From Neoechinorhynchus agilis (Eukaryota; Acanthocephala), in NCBI GenBank assembly GCA_051530055.1, contig CM121342.1, positions 8,928,001-8,992,000 on the forward strand: 64,000 nucleotides of DNA, read 5' to 3'. The notes under the pieces are model-generated. The model ran no database searches. It was not told the origin of the DNA and was given only the letters and a program-made list of their open reading frames with translations. This document shows, in pieces, positions 33,110 through 44,850 of this stretch; the stretch's first letter is position 1; every line of letters starts with the position of its first letter. Both the position numbers and the translations under genes were made by a program.

Positions 33110-34008
33110 CCAGATAGAGCTGCTTCACCAGTTGTTAAGGACATCATTTCCTTGTGGCCGTAGGTCTGAATGGTGCTGTGATTGGAGGCGATGAGCCGCA
33201 TTTTGCTGGGTGGGCTCGTTCGTCCCCCGACGGTTGGGCGATGCTGATTTGCGCCCCTGTGTCGACGAGGAAATTCCGACGAGAGTTTGCATCGAAAACG
33301 AAAAATAGGTCGCCCACGTTGCTGTTACCTGTCGCTTGGGCGATTATTGACGGCCGGCGAAGGTGTTTCCCGGCCGCGTTGGGGCCACTTTGTCGTTAAA
33401 GACGCAGGGCGGGACGCAGTTCCTAGCACGGTCGCCCCGCTTAGGGAGGCGACCAGTTCACGGACCTTCGTCGGCAGCTCGTTGATGAAGTGGTATAGAA
33501 ACAGAGAATCAGCGGACGGGTACGAGTTCGGAGCGTACAGCGCTAGCATGCGCTCCAGGAGGCGCTAGGGGGTGCCGTCCTTGATTGTCAGCTCCACAAT
33601 CATCGGCATCCGTCGGAATCCGGAACACTGAATATCTGTGTCAACCGATCGCCGGGCGGTGGAAGATTGACGACGAAACTTCTTAGTCGGCTCAGGGTCT
33701 CGGCGTTTAGGGTTGTGAATACATAGTCGTACTTCGTTTGGTCCTCGGTGATCTTCCGGAGGTTTAATGTGGCATCGACCTGCGAGAACCACATCGCGAA
33801 GTCCTTTGGTGTGAAGATTGGTAGTCTCACCGAACTGATGCTGATCTGGGCAAGATTGGCCACCGCCGGGTTCAGAGACGAAACAGAGGGTGCGCTCCCG
33901 GATGAATTCGGATCTGCCCTGATGTTGTCGCCGGTTAGGTCGCTCGATGGTTGCTTTTCTTGCGATTTCATCTTTCGTCATGGCCACCAATTTAGCGGCA
34001 ATGCGCAA
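33110..34008 (-). mobile_element. Ty3/gypsy gag-protease fragment
   Basis: Reading right to left, gag begins near MTKDEIARKATIERP and MKSQEKQPSSDLTG (two frames). It shows the gag core VRLPIFTPKDFAMWFSQVDA and ITEDQTKYDYVFTTL; after a frameshift SLFLYHFINELPTKVREL appears. Downstream, at about 33242-33275, lies FLVDTGAQISI, the aspartic protease active site, followed in another frame by NHSTIQTYGHKE. No RT or integrase remains. Its base composition is more GC-rich than the surroundings. Frameshifts make it non-functional. Confidence 0.78.
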
Positions 34009-34183
34009 TCAAGACGAAATATTTTATTATTCGCTACGATGGTCAAATATGTGTTTTCCTTCCTTCTGGTCGCCGATACAAACCTCCTACGGTTGCACGT
34101 CAAGCATCGGAGAGAAATCGTTACCACAGATTCTTTCGTGTTTCTCATAAGACAAAAAACATTCATCTTTCTGTTCAAAGGAA

Positions 34184-34728
34184 ATGTCTGAACGAACTGA
34201 GAGGACTTTCATTCTGGTAAAACCTGACGGCGTTCAGCGTCGTCTGGTTGGTGAGATCGTCGGTAGATTCGAAAAACGTGGATATAAATTAATAGCCATG
34301 AAATTGATGAAGGTTTTTTTCTCTCATTTCTTTCCTTTACTCTTCGATTAGCCCACAGAGAAACTCGTTAAAATCCATTATGAAGAACTCAAGGAGAAAC
34401 CCTTCTATAATAAATTGGTCAAATACATTTTGAGCGCTCCGGTTGTCGCAATGGTTAGTGTCCATCATAAAGTTTTCCCTGATGAACGATTTCGCAGATA
34501 TGGCAAGGCCAAGATGTGGTTACTCAAGCTCGTAAAATGCTGGGTGCAACAAATCCGCTCCAGGCTACAATTGGAACCGTCCGGGGAGACTTTTGCGTTA
34601 ATACCGGACGCAATGTTATCCATGGCAGTGACAGTGTCGCATCGGCTAACCGTGAGATTGGTCTGTGGTTCAGTCCCGAAGAAATCATCGATTGGAATGA
34701 AACTGATCAAGAATGGGTTTATGAGTAG
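34184..34728 (+). CDS. NME: Nucleoside diphosphate kinase
   Basis: Transfers the gamma-phosphate from ATP to other nucleoside diphosphates. Three exons, 34184-34312, 34352-34453 and 34498-34728, encode exactly 153 aa, the usual group I NDK length. Introns are 39 and 44 nt, GT-AG. The protein opens [19 protein letters not shown], continues [20 protein letters not shown] across the second intron, and has the active-site block [11 protein letters not shown] with the phosphorylated His, then GLWFSPEEI and WVYE at the C-terminus. All substrate-binding residues I can check are kept. A likely poly(A) signal ATTAAA is at about 34746. The gene lies between a gypsy relic and a Penelope relic and looks intact. 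Confidence 0.97.
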
Positions 34729-35255
34729 AATGATAACGAAAAAAGATTAAATATACTTGATTTTGCTCAAAAGTTCAGTCTGATTTGATGCAGCATCTTC
34801 AAGGAATCTTAAGAATTGAGACTTTTTTAAATTTGAAGCAGTTGGTTATTGCGGTTAATTGAGCGAAGCAAATTAATGATCGCTTCTTTAAAAAATTAAT
34901 ACTGTGTGGATATCTGAGATTTCGTTTGTTCTCTATACAGAAACTAACCGTATTAACCGGCGTGGCCCGGGTTAGCTTAATGAACAATGGATAATCAGTG
35001 TCCTACTATGAAACATTATCAAAAAGATGATCAAAATGAACATACTCGAATATTTAAAAACTTACTAGCATTGTAGATCTGACTGAAGAAGGCCAACGAA
35101 AAGGCCGAAAATTTTCAATATAAATCAATTTTCTGAGTGATTATCGCTAAGTTAAATTGAAACAATAATGATTAATTTCTTTACAAAGAGGAAATAGTTT
35201 ATTAAAGTTCGTTGGCGAATCCTGCCCCCGGTGTTGTCGTTACTCATTTATTTGA
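34729..35255. other. Intergenic region without supported gene
   Basis: Holds the NDK 3' end and AT-rich DNA. From about 35215 the sequence is the 3' end of the Penelope-like element that follows on the minus strand (CCGGGGGCAGGATT on the minus strand). Confidence 0.55.
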
Positions 35256-35290
35256 GAAATATTTCGCAAGGCTTTCCTTGCCTCTTCAAT
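35256..35290 (-). ncRNA. Hammerhead-like end of Penelope element
   Basis: The minus strand gives TTGAAGAG, a perfect 6-bp stem GCAAGG/CCTTGC with loop AAA(G), then GAAATATTTC and AAATAAATG. It differs from an active core by C to T at the first core position. It lies 44 bp after the stop of the GIY-YIG ORF. Confidence 0.5.
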
Positions 35291-35333
35291 CTCTATCTAA
35301 AATGGAGATGACATAAACAGCACGCACGTCCGG

Positions 35334-35702
35334 TCACGTCTGGATGTAGCTCAGATCCGCGGGTTTGCTAATATCCAAAGTGTGGGAGGTTCGATCCGCA
35401 CACACCCCTTGCGGTTTGTTGCCGACTAATTGGTTCGTCGTACTACGCAACTTTGGTAGCACCAGAGTGAAGTTTGATTTGTTGCCTTCCATCGTTGGAT
35501 TCCCCCGGATGTGAATGGCCTCAAGAATCAGACTTCTTCTCAGATCCGGTTCGCTGGTTAGGAATGCCGCTTTTTCAAAATCCACCTTGCGCTGGGTTGT
35601 TTGCTGGTGGTTCGAGATTGCTGAGGATTTGTCGAAAGTCCTGCAAGCCTGTTTATGCTGCGAGATCCGTTTCTTGATCCCTTGCAAAGTTATTCCGCAC
35701 AT
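35334..35702 (-). mobile_element. Penelope-like GIY-YIG endonuclease fragment
   Basis: A minus-strand frame with CGITLQGIKKRISQHKQACR, SSAISNHQQTT, DFEKAAFLTSEPDLRRSLIL and EAIHIRGNPTMEGNKSN. This is the C-terminal endonuclease of Penelope-like elements, with the conserved R..QH helix, SAI.NH and the catalytic Glu of LEAIHIRG. The GIY half upstream is only partly present. It ends at a normal stop and is followed by a hammerhead-like motif. The RT is absent, as in a 5'-truncated copy. Confidence 0.78.
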
Positions 35703-35779
35703 GGAATTTTGTAGATCCCTGATTTGGTCTCTTGTTTGGCTTTCCTCTTGAGAATACCCGCAATGGATGCACCGCGTTT

Positions 35780-36800
35780 GTTAGGATGGCGGACATATAA
35801 AAAGTACTTTAGGTCTTTAAATGATAATCCAAGGAATTGGAGGCGTTTAAGAAGTTAAAGTTTAAAGGACCCTTTATGCAACAAAATTGATATGTGCTTG
35901 TCCCACTTTAGATTTTTCTGAAAATGAAGATCAAGTATACGAACAGAGAAGACGATTGATAGGATAAATCAAATTGCGAAAGATGCACCTTTAGAAATTT
36001 TTAAATTTGGAAGAGACAAGCAGAGTTTCAACCGGTGAAGGGAACTATGTGGATAATGTTTAATTGGTCGACGGTGTTTACTTTTTGAATATTTCAAGGG
36101 AACAAGTGAAGTTCAATTTTATCTGAAATTTCACTTTCCGCTGCAAAACGGAGTTTATCTTTCCTCTGTGGTCTTATTGACTATGGAAAATCGAGTGTGC
36201 TTGGCGCAATAATAAACGAGGAAATGTCTCCAGTGGCGGAACATTATCTTACTGTTCACAAAAATCTTGGTTATTCAATGGAACTATAAGGGAAAATATT
36301 TTATTTGGACTGGATTACGACAAGAGTCGGTATAAAGAAGTTATCACGGCGTGCAAATTGGATGAGGTACTTAACACTGATTTTAAATAATTATTGCAAT
36401 TTTCCTTCACATAAAGGGACTTCCACCAACTCGACCACATGGATTTTTTCGTAAAGTATCAACTGATTATTCTAAATCTTAAAAAGATTACTCTTAAAAA
36501 TTTGAAATTTTCTGCTAGTATTTATACTTTTGTCATGCTTATAACCGATAAATCGAAATAAAATTTTGTTTGTAAATAGCGATTACGGAACTAGTTCACA
36601 AAATCTTATTAAAAGATAAATTCTGTAAATAGTACTTCACCGATCTAAATAGAAAAGTTAATTGGGAACGTACGCTTTTAGTAAATATATATAAAATTTC
36701 GCTTTAAGCTCTTAATAACTCCAATCAATTACTGCTATGATCAGTGACAGGGGAACTGGTTTAAGCGGTGGTCAGCGGGCTAGTCTCTATTGCTCGATCA
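35780..36800 (+). pseudogene. ABCC-type ABC transporter pseudogene, copy a
   Basis: Read through frameshifts, the plus strand gives a degenerate Walker A (GLIDYGKSSVLGAIINE), GGTLSYCSQKSWLFNGTIRE with NILFGLDYDKSRYKEVITAC, then, after about 350 bp that may be an old intron, RGTGLSGGQRASL, the ABC signature. The Q-loop SYCSQ.SW and NGTIRENILFG are typical of MRP/ABCC nucleotide-binding domain 1. Walker A is mutated and stops occur, so it is dead. Confidence 0.8.
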
Positions 36801-37675
36801 CTCTATTGATCAGCCGATATTTATATTCTTGACAAACCATTCGGAGTCGTGGACGCAAAAAAATGGGACCAATATCTTTAAAAGTTCTATCCATAAAGCA
36901 TGTTTTCCATTTAAAATAACCTTTTTCAGAGCAATTTAGCAGCTCTTGATACATAAACCTGTAATCCTGGCTACTCACCAACTCGAATTAGAGAAAAAGG
37001 ATCGTTCACCGAGGCAAAAGATTGCTACATAAAATCTATAAATGTTAATCCAAGTTATGCGGAATCATTTGACGTACTTGCTACGTTATATTGGCAATGG
37101 TGACGCCCAAGACAATCCTTAAATGCGATAAAGACAGCAATTAGAAAACGTCCGAATTCTTATTCCCTGCATATGAGTATCGCTTATCTCATGCAATAAG
37201 AAGGTCTTGGGTCAACTAAAGAAATTTTGGAACATTCCGAGAAAGCCTTAACTTTGAACCCAGGAATCCCTGCGATTCATATGATGTACGGGGACGCCCT
37301 TGCATAATTAGCGGAAGATGTCGAAAAGGCCATCCTTCATTATAATATAGTCATTGAACTCGGCCAAAAAGTCCAAAGAATTTATATGCGGAAAGCAAAA
37401 GCGATGAGGATGATATCAAATTTCCAAGGAGCAGTTGATGTCTACAAAGTCTCTCTTCGTAAATTTCCAAATTTTCAAGAAGCGATTTTCGGGCTTGAGA
37501 ATTGTCTTAGGTATACTTATGATTGGACGAATTTTACCCGCATGGAGAATTTAATTGTGAATTTTATTCGGAAACAGCTAATTCACAGTGGTCAGCAAAC
37601 AAAGTGAACAATATATCAAAATCACAGCGTTCTTTATCCGTTATTTCATTCGGAGAGGATATCAATAGCAGAAAG
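36787..37675 (+). pseudogene. ABCC-OGT chimaeric pseudogene block
   Basis: Duplicates about 28353-29240. It starts with the ABCC Walker B to THQL piece, passes at about 36990 into OGT TPR sequence (SLRKFPNFQEAIFGLENCLR, YDWTNFTRME), and ends near 37675, where it switches to a further ABCC copy. The OGT catalytic part is missing here. In-frame stops match those of the other copy, so the decay predates the duplication. Confidence 0.85.
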
Positions 37676-38340
37676 AAGCTAGAGTTTAATGGACCTTTTA
37701 TGCAACAAAATTGATATGTGCTTATCCCACTTTAGATTTTTCTGAAAATGAAGATCAAGTATACGAACAGAGAAGACGATTGATAGGATAAATCAAATTG
37801 CGAAAGATGCACCTTTAGAAATTTTTAAATTTGGAAGAGACAAGCAGAGTTTCAACCGGTGAAGGGAGCTATGTGGATAATGTTGAATTGAGCGAAGATA
37901 AAGGTAAAGTGGTTTTACATAATATGACCGCAACGTGGACTTCTTCGGTACATAGAAAAGTATTTTAGTGTTTACTTATTGAATATTTCAAGGGAACAAG
38001 TGAAGATCAATTTTATCTAAAGGAAATATCACTTACCGCTGCAAAACGGAGTTTATCTATCCTCTGTGGTCTTCTTGGCTGTGGAAAATCGAGTGTGCTT
38101 GGCGCAATAATAAACGAGATGAGCATTCTCGAAGAAAATGTCTCCGGTGGAGGAACATTATCTTACTGTTCACAAGAATCTTGGTTATTCAATGGAACTA
38201 TAAGGGAAATATTTTATTTGGACTGGATTACGACAAGAGTCGGTATAAAGAAGTTATCACGGCGTACAAATTGGATGATGTACTTAACACTGATTTTAAA
38301 ATAATTATTGCAATTTTCCTTCACATAAAAGAACTTTGAC
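37676..38340 (+). pseudogene. ABCC-type transporter pseudogene, copy b
   Basis: Best preserved of three copies. It encodes EDKGKVVLHNMTATWTSSVH, then FYLKEISLTAAKRSLSILC with an intact Walker A, GLLGCGKSS, and GGGTLSYCSQESWLFNGTIR. A one-base deletion then breaks the frame before the expected ENILFG. Similar to nucleotide-binding domain 1 of ABCC4-like exporters. Confidence 0.82.
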
Positions 38341-38741
38341 CCTGAAGATTTTATCAGTTATACAAAATCCTATCGACGTTAAATTAAGCAATTATAATTT
38401 TTTATAAGATAAGTAATTCGCAACAACGCTCGATAGAAAATCAGCATTAGAGAGCGTTGCGCGAACATCCAGCGAATTTCATAGCAGATAAACGCAGTAG
38501 TCGGTTAATGTTTCTACGAAGAAATCGGAGAGCTTGCAAGCCAAAATATGTTTTCATTGTCAACAACAAATATTTGTACCTGGCAAATATTTATGCAGAA
38601 CGCGAATAATTGTTAAACAAGTTTTGTGAATTTGTTGCGACAAATGTCAATTTTCAGATAGCTTTATCCGTTGCGTTTTATGTTTATTTTAGAATTAAAT
38701 ATAAAAATCATAGAAAATCCTTGGGGATATCTGGGTTAGAA
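38341..38741. repeat. Duplicated hairpin region
   Basis: Recurs from about 30350-30710, with the CAACGCTC/GAGCGTTG hairpin. No gene is seen. Confidence 0.55.
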
Positions 38742-38820
38742 TTTTTGTGAGCATAATCCCGGACATGCCATATTTTAAATACTCCACGAGGTAACCTCGC
38801 CTCATCATTCATTGTTAGTT
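38742..38820 (-). repeat. Single Penelope end with decayed hammerhead
   Basis: On the minus strand: AACAATGAATGATGAGG, stem GCGAGGTTACCTCGT, GGAGTATTT, then TGTCCGGGATTATGCTCAC. It follows the arm consensus of the 10.2-10.4 kb palindrome but as one arm only, and it starts at the same point. Confidence 0.55.
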
Positions 38821-38824
38821 GGTT

Positions 38825-39470
38825 TTACAAGTGGCGACGAAGAGGTATTAAGGAAAATGTTTTTGCAACAGTCGTTTATAAAACATATATTGTGTTCATG
38901 GGTGATTTTGGTTTTTGGTCAAATAAATGCCGGTTACCACAAGTGGCGACGAAGAGTTATTGAATAAAATATTGATGTAACAGCATCAACTAGTGAAACA
39001 GTTGCTTAATTTGGACAATAAGGCGAGGAATGAGCGCGTGGTCCAATTTCGCCCGTTTGAAGAAAGCAAATTATTCTGGGCTACTTAGAACGAGCTACTC
39101 AACAACCATTTTGCTGCCCAGAACATTACAGATGAATCGACGAAACGGGACTTATTTCTGTCATCGATAGGACTTTCCACATACCAACCAATTTGTTGGA
39201 AACGATGTCGCGTATTGCAAGTTTCAGGAAGTCATTGATCTTCTGAACAAACATTTAACAAGATGGGAACATTTATTGACGGCAAAATATCGCGCTCAGT
39301 CCATGCGATAAGCGGTCGGACAAAAAAGCCGTTTGGATCGTTCAACTTAGAGAGAAAGCGCGCTCATGTTTATTTTTCGACTAACGCATCACAACAGCGA
39401 AACAAGCGATTGATAACCGAATCAGAGATGAAACTTTTCCATGACAAAGGGACCGATTTAAGAGAATGAA
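38825..39470 (+). mobile_element. LTR retrotransposon gag relic
   Basis: Two copies of CAAGTGGCGACGAAGAG (about 38831 and 38941) recall the primer-binding-site region after an LTR of gypsy elements. Downstream, QFRPFEESKLFWA, then QNITDESTKRDLFLSSIGL and STYQP give a gag-like pattern, with stops. No protease, RT or integrase is present. Confidence 0.5.
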
Positions 39471-39666
39471 CGTTTCTCGAAAGTTAGATCTCGGTGTCTT
39501 GGAATCGAACGCTAAGCACTTTGACTACTTTTGAACAACTTGATATGTTCTCAGCGAATGCAGTTGGCGGATATTAAACAATTCAATTTTCTTCAGCTTC
39601 TAAGCTTTGAGTAGATTCAACTTGTTTATTTGATTTATTAGTTTCAACTTTTCTGATCAGGACACT
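39471..39666. other. Short spacer without features
   Basis: No gene or repeat was recognised. Confidence 0.4.
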
Positions 39667-39963
39667 TTAACGACGGAATGTAGAATGAGTCTTACGATGT
39701 GTTTTAAAATGCAATTTCTCCATTTGATTGATCATAACTAAAGTTTTCTGTAAGATTTCCGGTATCTTCTTCGAGTGGTGAAACCTCAACACCGTTAAAA
39801 CCAGATTGGTAGTGCGACAACCGTAGTAGGGCATCTGCTGCATCCAACTTGACATTCCGGACATTTGTGGCATTCCGGGCATCCAACTTGACATTCCTGG
39901 CATTCCGGGCATTTGTGGCATTCCAGGCATCATTGGCGGATTCTTGGGTTTTCGTCTGCACAT
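39667..39963 (-). pseudogene. Met-Pro-Gly repeat gene, second copy
   Basis: Starts like the copy at 21299 (MCRRKPKNPPMMPGMPQ) with the same upstream TATTTAA and leader, but has only one complete repeat unit and a shortened second before MQQMPYYG. It then runs into unrelated sequence instead of MSQW and the nearby poly(A) signal. Loss of the native end suggests a broken copy, though the frame stays open to 98 codons. Confidence 0.5.
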
Positions 39964-40611
39964 TTTTGATAGAGTCGACGCGGTTGAAAACTATTCGGCT
40001 ATGAGTTGATGAACTTGCAACTCAAATCCTTAAATACTCACTTTCTAAGGCGAGAACACAAAGTGTTTTTTTCAAATGTTATGGTCGCTTAAAATTGATA
40101 AACGAAGCACGAAATATAGAAGATTGTAACAATCTATATTGCTGAAGCTTTGAAACTATAAAAGTTAAGAAAAAGTTTGCATTTTCCCAAACAACACCTA
40201 TGAGAATTGTGTAAAAAAATCGATTCAAAAACGACCTTACTGCACTGATCAAAACTGGTTTTACAAGGAGATGAATAACATCCCCGTTGCCCAGTTCTGC
40301 ACGCAAATCTTCTTGAAATGATCTCTAAAGAGCGATTGCTTAAATCAAAAATTAATGCTGCGAATTACTTAAAGTGATAACTGCTTTAAAATAAGCACAT
40401 CTATAAGGAATTGCATTTGCACTAATCACAGGGAGAGCCAATGAGCTGTTGTTAACTTACCATTTTGTTAGTCTGAATGATCCTTGACGAAAATGTGCTC
40501 TTAAATGAGAATAGGAAAAAGTACGCGCTAAAGAAATAGTGCTAGTTGTTTTTGAACACAAAGGAACAATTCTTTGCCATTCTAAGCTTACTATAAAGCA
40601 CAATAAGATTA
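39964..40611. repeat. Spacer of duplicated block
   Basis: Matches 21300-21987 with small deletions. No gene is recognised. Confidence 0.6.
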
Positions 40612-43010
40612 TTATTGCTCTCTCTCATCAAACTTGCAACAAATAAGAAAATAAACACAAAGAAAAGTCAAAAACGAGTGTTTTGGCCAAAGAATGAGGC
40701 CCTCTGACGGTTTAGCGATTGTTGGCTGGGGGGCTTCGGTGCTTGTATCCATTAACTCACTCAAACTTTGATCTTGAACACCGCTTACTTTTCTAGAAAT
40801 TGGACGTTGATGTTCTTCGTTCGTCCGTTTCTTGGTCTCAGCATCGGTCCAATCCTGTTTTATATCCTCAGTAAGCCCGGTTTTCTCATTTTCGAAAATC
40901 GATTTTAGTTTAGAAGCCACTTGTTTGATGAGATGTTCTAGAATTGCATTGTCATCGAGCTTTTTTAACTTATCGACGTGCTTGACAAAAGAAGCCATGC
41001 GCAGTTTATAAAGTAGTTTCGGGATGAAGAGGGTATTCTTGATCAGGAATAGAGCCTCGTGTGACGAAAGTTCTCGGACTCTATCGCACAGCATCATGAT
41101 GTTCAGGAATAGATGGTCGATCTCATTTTCCAAATTTGAATCAAAAACGCAGCTCCCTAGAAGGCTCAGCCGGTCCAGAGTGATCAATTTAAAACCGGGT
41201 GCCAGATTTCTAAAACCTTCGACGATTTCGCTCTGCGATGACTCGTCGTCGATGTTCATTACCAACAATTCGCATTTCCCTGCATTAAGCTCAACGCCCA
41301 ATCTCGCAGTCTCCCTTACGAGTGTCTCCAGATCGCGCAGTACTACGGAGGGATCACCTCCGAGGGTAGCGTCATCAAGGTACCAAGCGTTAAAGTTGGA
41401 CTGGAGAGAGTGCGCTATTGGATTAACTGCAAAGGAGAAAGCGATTGGACCGAGAGGGTCTCCCTGCTGTACTCCTCTTTCGGACCAAATGAGATGATCG
41501 TTGAACAGCAAAGGAGTCGGGGTCCCGCATGCGTTGAGAAAATAAGGAAAAGCTTCTGGTACGTGACTCAAACAGAGCGGCACGGTGAATGGAATTGAAA
41601 GCATTTCTAAAGTCGCACTTCAAAATCACACACGGCGTTGAACGATTGGTGATAAACTGGCGGAGTGCGTGGACAATGGCTTCGGACCCGCAGGGTGTGC
41701 AGCATCCCAGTTGAACTGGGCGAAGTTGCTGCCATATCCCTTCTGCAATACGCTTGCAAAGGATTTTACCTACGAGCCGACGTAGAGCAGAGCCAACGGC
41801 GATGGGACGAATCCCACCAGTCTTTTTGTTCAAAGCGCACAAAGATGCGCCAAAAATAACTCTATTGCCTGCGGATGTAAATTTTCTTCGATGAAAAGGT
41901 CGACAAAGATGGGTAGCAAGGGAGTGGCCTACATCTCCAACTGAGAACGATATCTTATCCTTTAATTGCTGAGGACGAGGTCCATCGAGGCCATGACCAG
42001 AGCCATTGGCGAAGGAGGATATGACCATTCTCAGTTCAACTGTCGAAGTGGAGTGCCTTTGAGGGACGGAACATGTAGGAATTTCTGTTTGGGTTGAACT
42101 TTGCGGATGCTTCAACTTTAAACCCTGAAGTGTGGAGGGCGAATCACTTGCAAACGTATCAGAGGAGGACAAAATACGGGCAGCTCCCCAAACATCTCCA
42201 TCCGCGAGTTTTGAAGACACGTTCTTAGCAAGCTGTCTCGTAGATGCTCGATGGCAGTTAGTCTCATTCGCACGTTGTTTGGAATCCTCCTTTGCTAAAC
42301 GACGAATGCTCAAGAAACTTTCGTCAAAGGATACGAGGCGTCTTTTGATTACCGCAGTGAGGGACTCCTCCCAACTGTCGAAAGCGGAAAGTACAAGTCT
42401 AGGGAAGGCAAAGAGCCGTGTCCAAGAAGACTTTAAAATTTGCTCGAAGCAGTCCAGCAGAAGTGTGGTGAATCCTTTAGCTACTAGATATCGTGCGCCC
42501 TTTGGAATCCGTTTCAGAATGTTCCTAGGAAGAACACGCACGAGATCAGCAGCGGAAGGAAGACTACCGTCGTCATCGGGGAGCGTCGACGGATTTTCTG
42601 GTGTTGCCGGTTGAAGCGATCGCGGGATTTGACCAGATCCTTCACAAAGTGATTTGGCGGGCCCATGAATGCGCAGAACCCCGAATTTCGTGATGGAAAA
42701 AGAGTCTAAACAAACGGGGCATAAACCTTTGGAGAGGCCTGGTGCCCCGGTAGCGTTGGGCGTTTCCTCGGCATTTGATTGGTCTGAATACGTAGTTGAA
42801 CTGTCTTGGCTGGTTGCGTCAAATTGAATCATTGCAGCGGCATAAGGATCGTGTGTTTGACGTGCAAATGAAATTGCTTGTCCCAAAGTAGTGATTTCAT
42901 GAACAGAATTTAGGCCTGGTGTCCCGGTAGCGTTGGGTGTTTCCACGGTATTTGATGGGGCCGAATACGTAGTTGGGTTGTCGTAGTTCCCACGTCAAAA
43001 TGTCGTGTCT
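40612..43010 (-). mobile_element. LINE-A copy 3 (near-duplicate of copy 1)
   Basis: Minus-strand frames run from the ETPNATG repeats and the CPVCLDSF zinc-finger-like motif through a basic linker to the RT: GSGHGLDGPRPQQLKDK, LCALNKKTGGIRPIAVGSAL, CVILKCDFRNAFNSIHRAAL, GVQQGDPLGPIAFSFAVN and the catalytic WYLDDATLGGD. After VDKLKKLDDN it enters the same 112-residue foreign tail as copy 1. A 507-codon frame (42946-41423) covers most of the first half; a frameshift near 41500-41600 separates the two. It is better preserved than copy 1. The endonuclease part is missing. Confidence 0.85.
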
Positions 43011-43745
43011 CTAAGAGATGGCCACAAGTAAGAATTGAACAAATTTTTAATTCGTGACGTTTCCGGGTCAATTTTCTTGTTTCGCGAGTTTTCAACTATG
43101 GTCTTTTTGCAACAAAAGACCAGAGGGCAGCCAGCGATCTTTATCAGAGAATCAGAGATTCAGAAACGGAATGCTTCATTCTAATAATAATAACACGTTT
43201 ATTTGTTAATTACCAAAAGGAGATCCATGCATCATTGGGTTCTCATGAACACTCGAATTTGCAGGATATTGATTTTGGTACTTCTTTAAGATTCGTTGAG
43301 AGATTTGAAGAATTTTTTCTTTAAGTAAGTTGACTATGGTTGGCAGAAATTGTTTTTGATCTTTTAGTTGGTTTTGGTTTACTTTATTTTGGTTTACTTT
43401 ATTTTGGTTGGTTAATTTGTAGTTGTTGTTTTTCGCTCTTTCCTACGAATCAATTCGCATTTGGAGGATTGGGCGGTGGAGAAGAAAGAGCGGAGGTAGA
43501 GATTTGTGCGAGAAATTGAAGGATGGAAAATGTTGGGGCGACGAATGTTGTAAGTGCGAGTAAAAGGAGAAATGTGTGTGGTAGAAATTGAGGCGTAAGA
43601 GAATAAAGGCGCTTTGAGTACTTTTGAAAGATTGGAGAGGTTTTTTCTAAAGGCGCAGATTAGAGCGCACCCCTCTTCTGAAATTTATTAAGTTTTTGAA
43701 TTGATTGGAAGAAAAGCTGCAAAAGGTTGGATATCCGTAGGTGAA
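43011..43745. repeat. Duplicated flank and dispersed repeat
   Basis: Up to about 43370 it matches 24570-24923. A short TTTGGTTTACTTTAT repeat follows. Bases about 43430-43580 are an inverted copy of the 16.6/17.1-kb repeat. No gene. Confidence 0.6.
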
Positions 43746-44850
43746 CTTTGGTAGGATGGCGGACATATAAAAAGTACTTTAGGTCTTAAAATGATAATCC
43801 AAGAAATTGGAGGCGTTTAAGAAGATAGAGTTTAATGGGCCCTTTATGCAATAAAATTGATATGTGCTTGTCCCACTTTAGATTTTTCTGAAAATGAAGA
43901 TCAAGTATACGAACAGAGAAGACGATTGATAGGATAAATCAAATTGCGAAAGATGCACCTTTAGAAATTTTTAAATTTGGAGGAGACAAGCGGAGTTTCA
44001 ACCGGTGAAGGGAGCTATGTGATTAATGTTTAATTGAGCGAAGATGAAGGTAAGGTGGTTTTACATAATATGACCGCAACGTGGACTACTTCGGTACATA
44101 GAAAAGTATTTTTGTGTTTACTTATTGAATATTTCAAGGGAACAAGTGAAGATCAATTTTATCTAAAGGAAATATCACTTACCGCTGCAAAACGGAGATT
44201 ATCTATCCTCTGTGGTCTTCTTGGCTGTGGAAAATCGAGTGTGCTTAGCGCAATAATAAACGAGATGAGCATCCTCGAAGGAAATGTCTCATAAGGGAAA
44301 ATATTTTATTTGGACTGGATTACGACAAGAGTCAGTATAAAGAAGTTATCACGGCGTGCAAATTGGGTGAGGTACTTAACACTGATTTTAAATAATTATT
44401 GCAATTTTCCTTCAAATAAAAGGACTTCCACCAACTCGATCACATGGATTTTTTTGTAAAGCATCAACTGATTATTCTAACAATTTTCGTTGCAATAAAA
44501 ATCTTAAACGGATTACTCTTAAAAATTTGAAATTTTCTGCTAGTATTTATACTTTTGTCATGCTTATAACCGATAAATCGAAATAAAATTTTCTTTGTAA
44601 ATTGCGATTATGGAACTAGTTCACAAAATCTTATTAAAAGATAAATTCTGTAAATAGTACTTCATCGATCTAAATAGAAAAGTTAATTGGGAACGTACGC
44701 TTTTAGTAAATATATATAAAATTTCGCTTTAAGCTCTTAATAACTCCAATCAATTACTGCTATGATCAGTGACCGGGGAACTGGCTTAAGCGGTGGTCAG
44801 CGGGCTAGTCTCTATTGCTCGATCACTCTATTGATCAGCCGATAAAAATG
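43746..44850 (+). pseudogene. ABCC-type transporter pseudogene, copy c
   Basis: Contains EDEGKVVLHNMTATWTTSVH, FYLKEISLTAAKRRLSILC and an intact Walker A, GLLGCGKSS. After EGNVS the Q-loop segment is deleted and a stop follows. The signature RGTGLSGGQRASL is retained at about 44770-44830, after about 350 bp shared with copy a. Dead by deletion and frameshifts. Confidence 0.82.
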
